A stretch of 21,040 nt of DNA, from assembly GCA_015501075.1 (NCBI GenBank), contig JADNYJ010000544.1, positions 1 to 21,040 of the forward strand. The letters run 5' to 3'. Both the position numbers and the translations under genes were made by a program. The notes under the pieces are model-generated. The model had not been told where the DNA came from. It searched no databases and worked only from the letters and a program-made list of their open reading frames with translations. Shown piece by piece: positions 20,828 through 21,040 of the stretch; the stretch's first letter is position 1, and every line of letters begins with the position of its first letter. The DNA is from Gymnopilus junonius (taxonomy: Eukaryota; Basidiomycota; Agaricomycetes; Agaricales; Galerinaceae).

Positions 20828-21040
20828 TCATTTTGCCTTTGCCTTTATCTTTCCATTTAACTGACCCCAAACTGGCGTCTGCTGCGTAGTGGATTGAGTC
20901 GCAGGCCGCTGACCCATTGAAGAGAAAAGTGGTAAGTCTCGAGGCTCTGGCTCAGTCATACTAGACCCCCATGCAGATTGCGTTCCACCCCCACTCCACG
21001 CCGCACCTCCAAACAATTTCTCCGCCTTAGAAGTGCCTTC
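20828..21040 (-). CDS. C-terminal part of an unidentified gene (5'-partial)
   Basis: An open frame enters from the right edge on the minus strand and ends in TGA at 20828-20830 after about 70 residues. The sequence is Gly/Ser/Thr/Gln-rich and looks disordered (GGAAWSGGGTQSAWGS, QRPATQSTTQQTPVWGQ), ending in a lysine-rich tail (KIKAKAK). A GTCAGT near the GQL codons could be a donor, so the true last exon might differ. The rest of the gene lies outside the window and I do not recognise the family. Confidence 0.45.
   Translation of the reverse strand, partial: EGTSKAEKLFGGAAWSGGGTQSAWGSSMTEPEPRDLPLFSSMGQRPATQSTTQQTPVWGQLNGKIKAKAK

Noticed and set aside
1..21040. tRNA genes, CRISPR arrays or a biosynthetic gene cluster
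   Set aside because: No B-box-like GGTTCGAATCC with a matching cloverleaf, no regularly spaced repeats and no set of linked biosynthetic enzymes were found on reading both strands.

Overview
The window looks like ordinary nuclear DNA of a basidiomycete fungus, most likely a mushroom-forming Agaricomycete. Genes are monocistronic on both strands and cut into many short exons by introns of about 40-70 bases with GT..AG ends. They include families typical of these fungi: a DUF1275 membrane protein, an F-box protein with a cysteine-bearing N-terminus, a secreted calcineurin-like phosphoesterase, fimbrin and a bestrophin-like channel. I found no tRNA, rRNA, CRISPR or operon-like structure.

Layout, left to right. 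1-989 (-): DUF1275 membrane protein, 3' end outside the window. 2570-4244 (+): F-box protein. 4447-6381 (-): calcineurin-like phosphoesterase of 12 exons, convergent with the F-box gene. 7567-9908 (+): fimbrin of 7 exons, divergent from the phosphoesterase. 10801-11906: an approximately 1.1 kb element bounded by near-perfect inverted repeats, probably a non-autonomous DNA transposon. 13487-15612 (+): bestrophin-like channel of 14 exons. 15943-16480 (+): a doubtful multi-exon gene with a mitochondrial-presequence-like start. 16586-19141 (-): a large, mostly disordered protein of unknown function, about 799 residues. 20828-21040 (-): the 3' end of another gene. The stretches between hold promoters and untranslated regions and nothing else I could support.

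The genes do not form a pathway; they look like housekeeping and lineage-specific neighbours. The most striking observation is that five of the conserved genes carry single-base frame breaks (seven in all), several of them in runs of the same base. The protein on both sides of each break, and all the splice sites, remain well conserved. This points to uncorrected sequencing or assembly indels rather than to pseudogenes, but that has to be checked against reads. I did not find a convincing new biological system here. The inverted-repeat element, the micro-exons and the large disordered protein are the most unusual real features.
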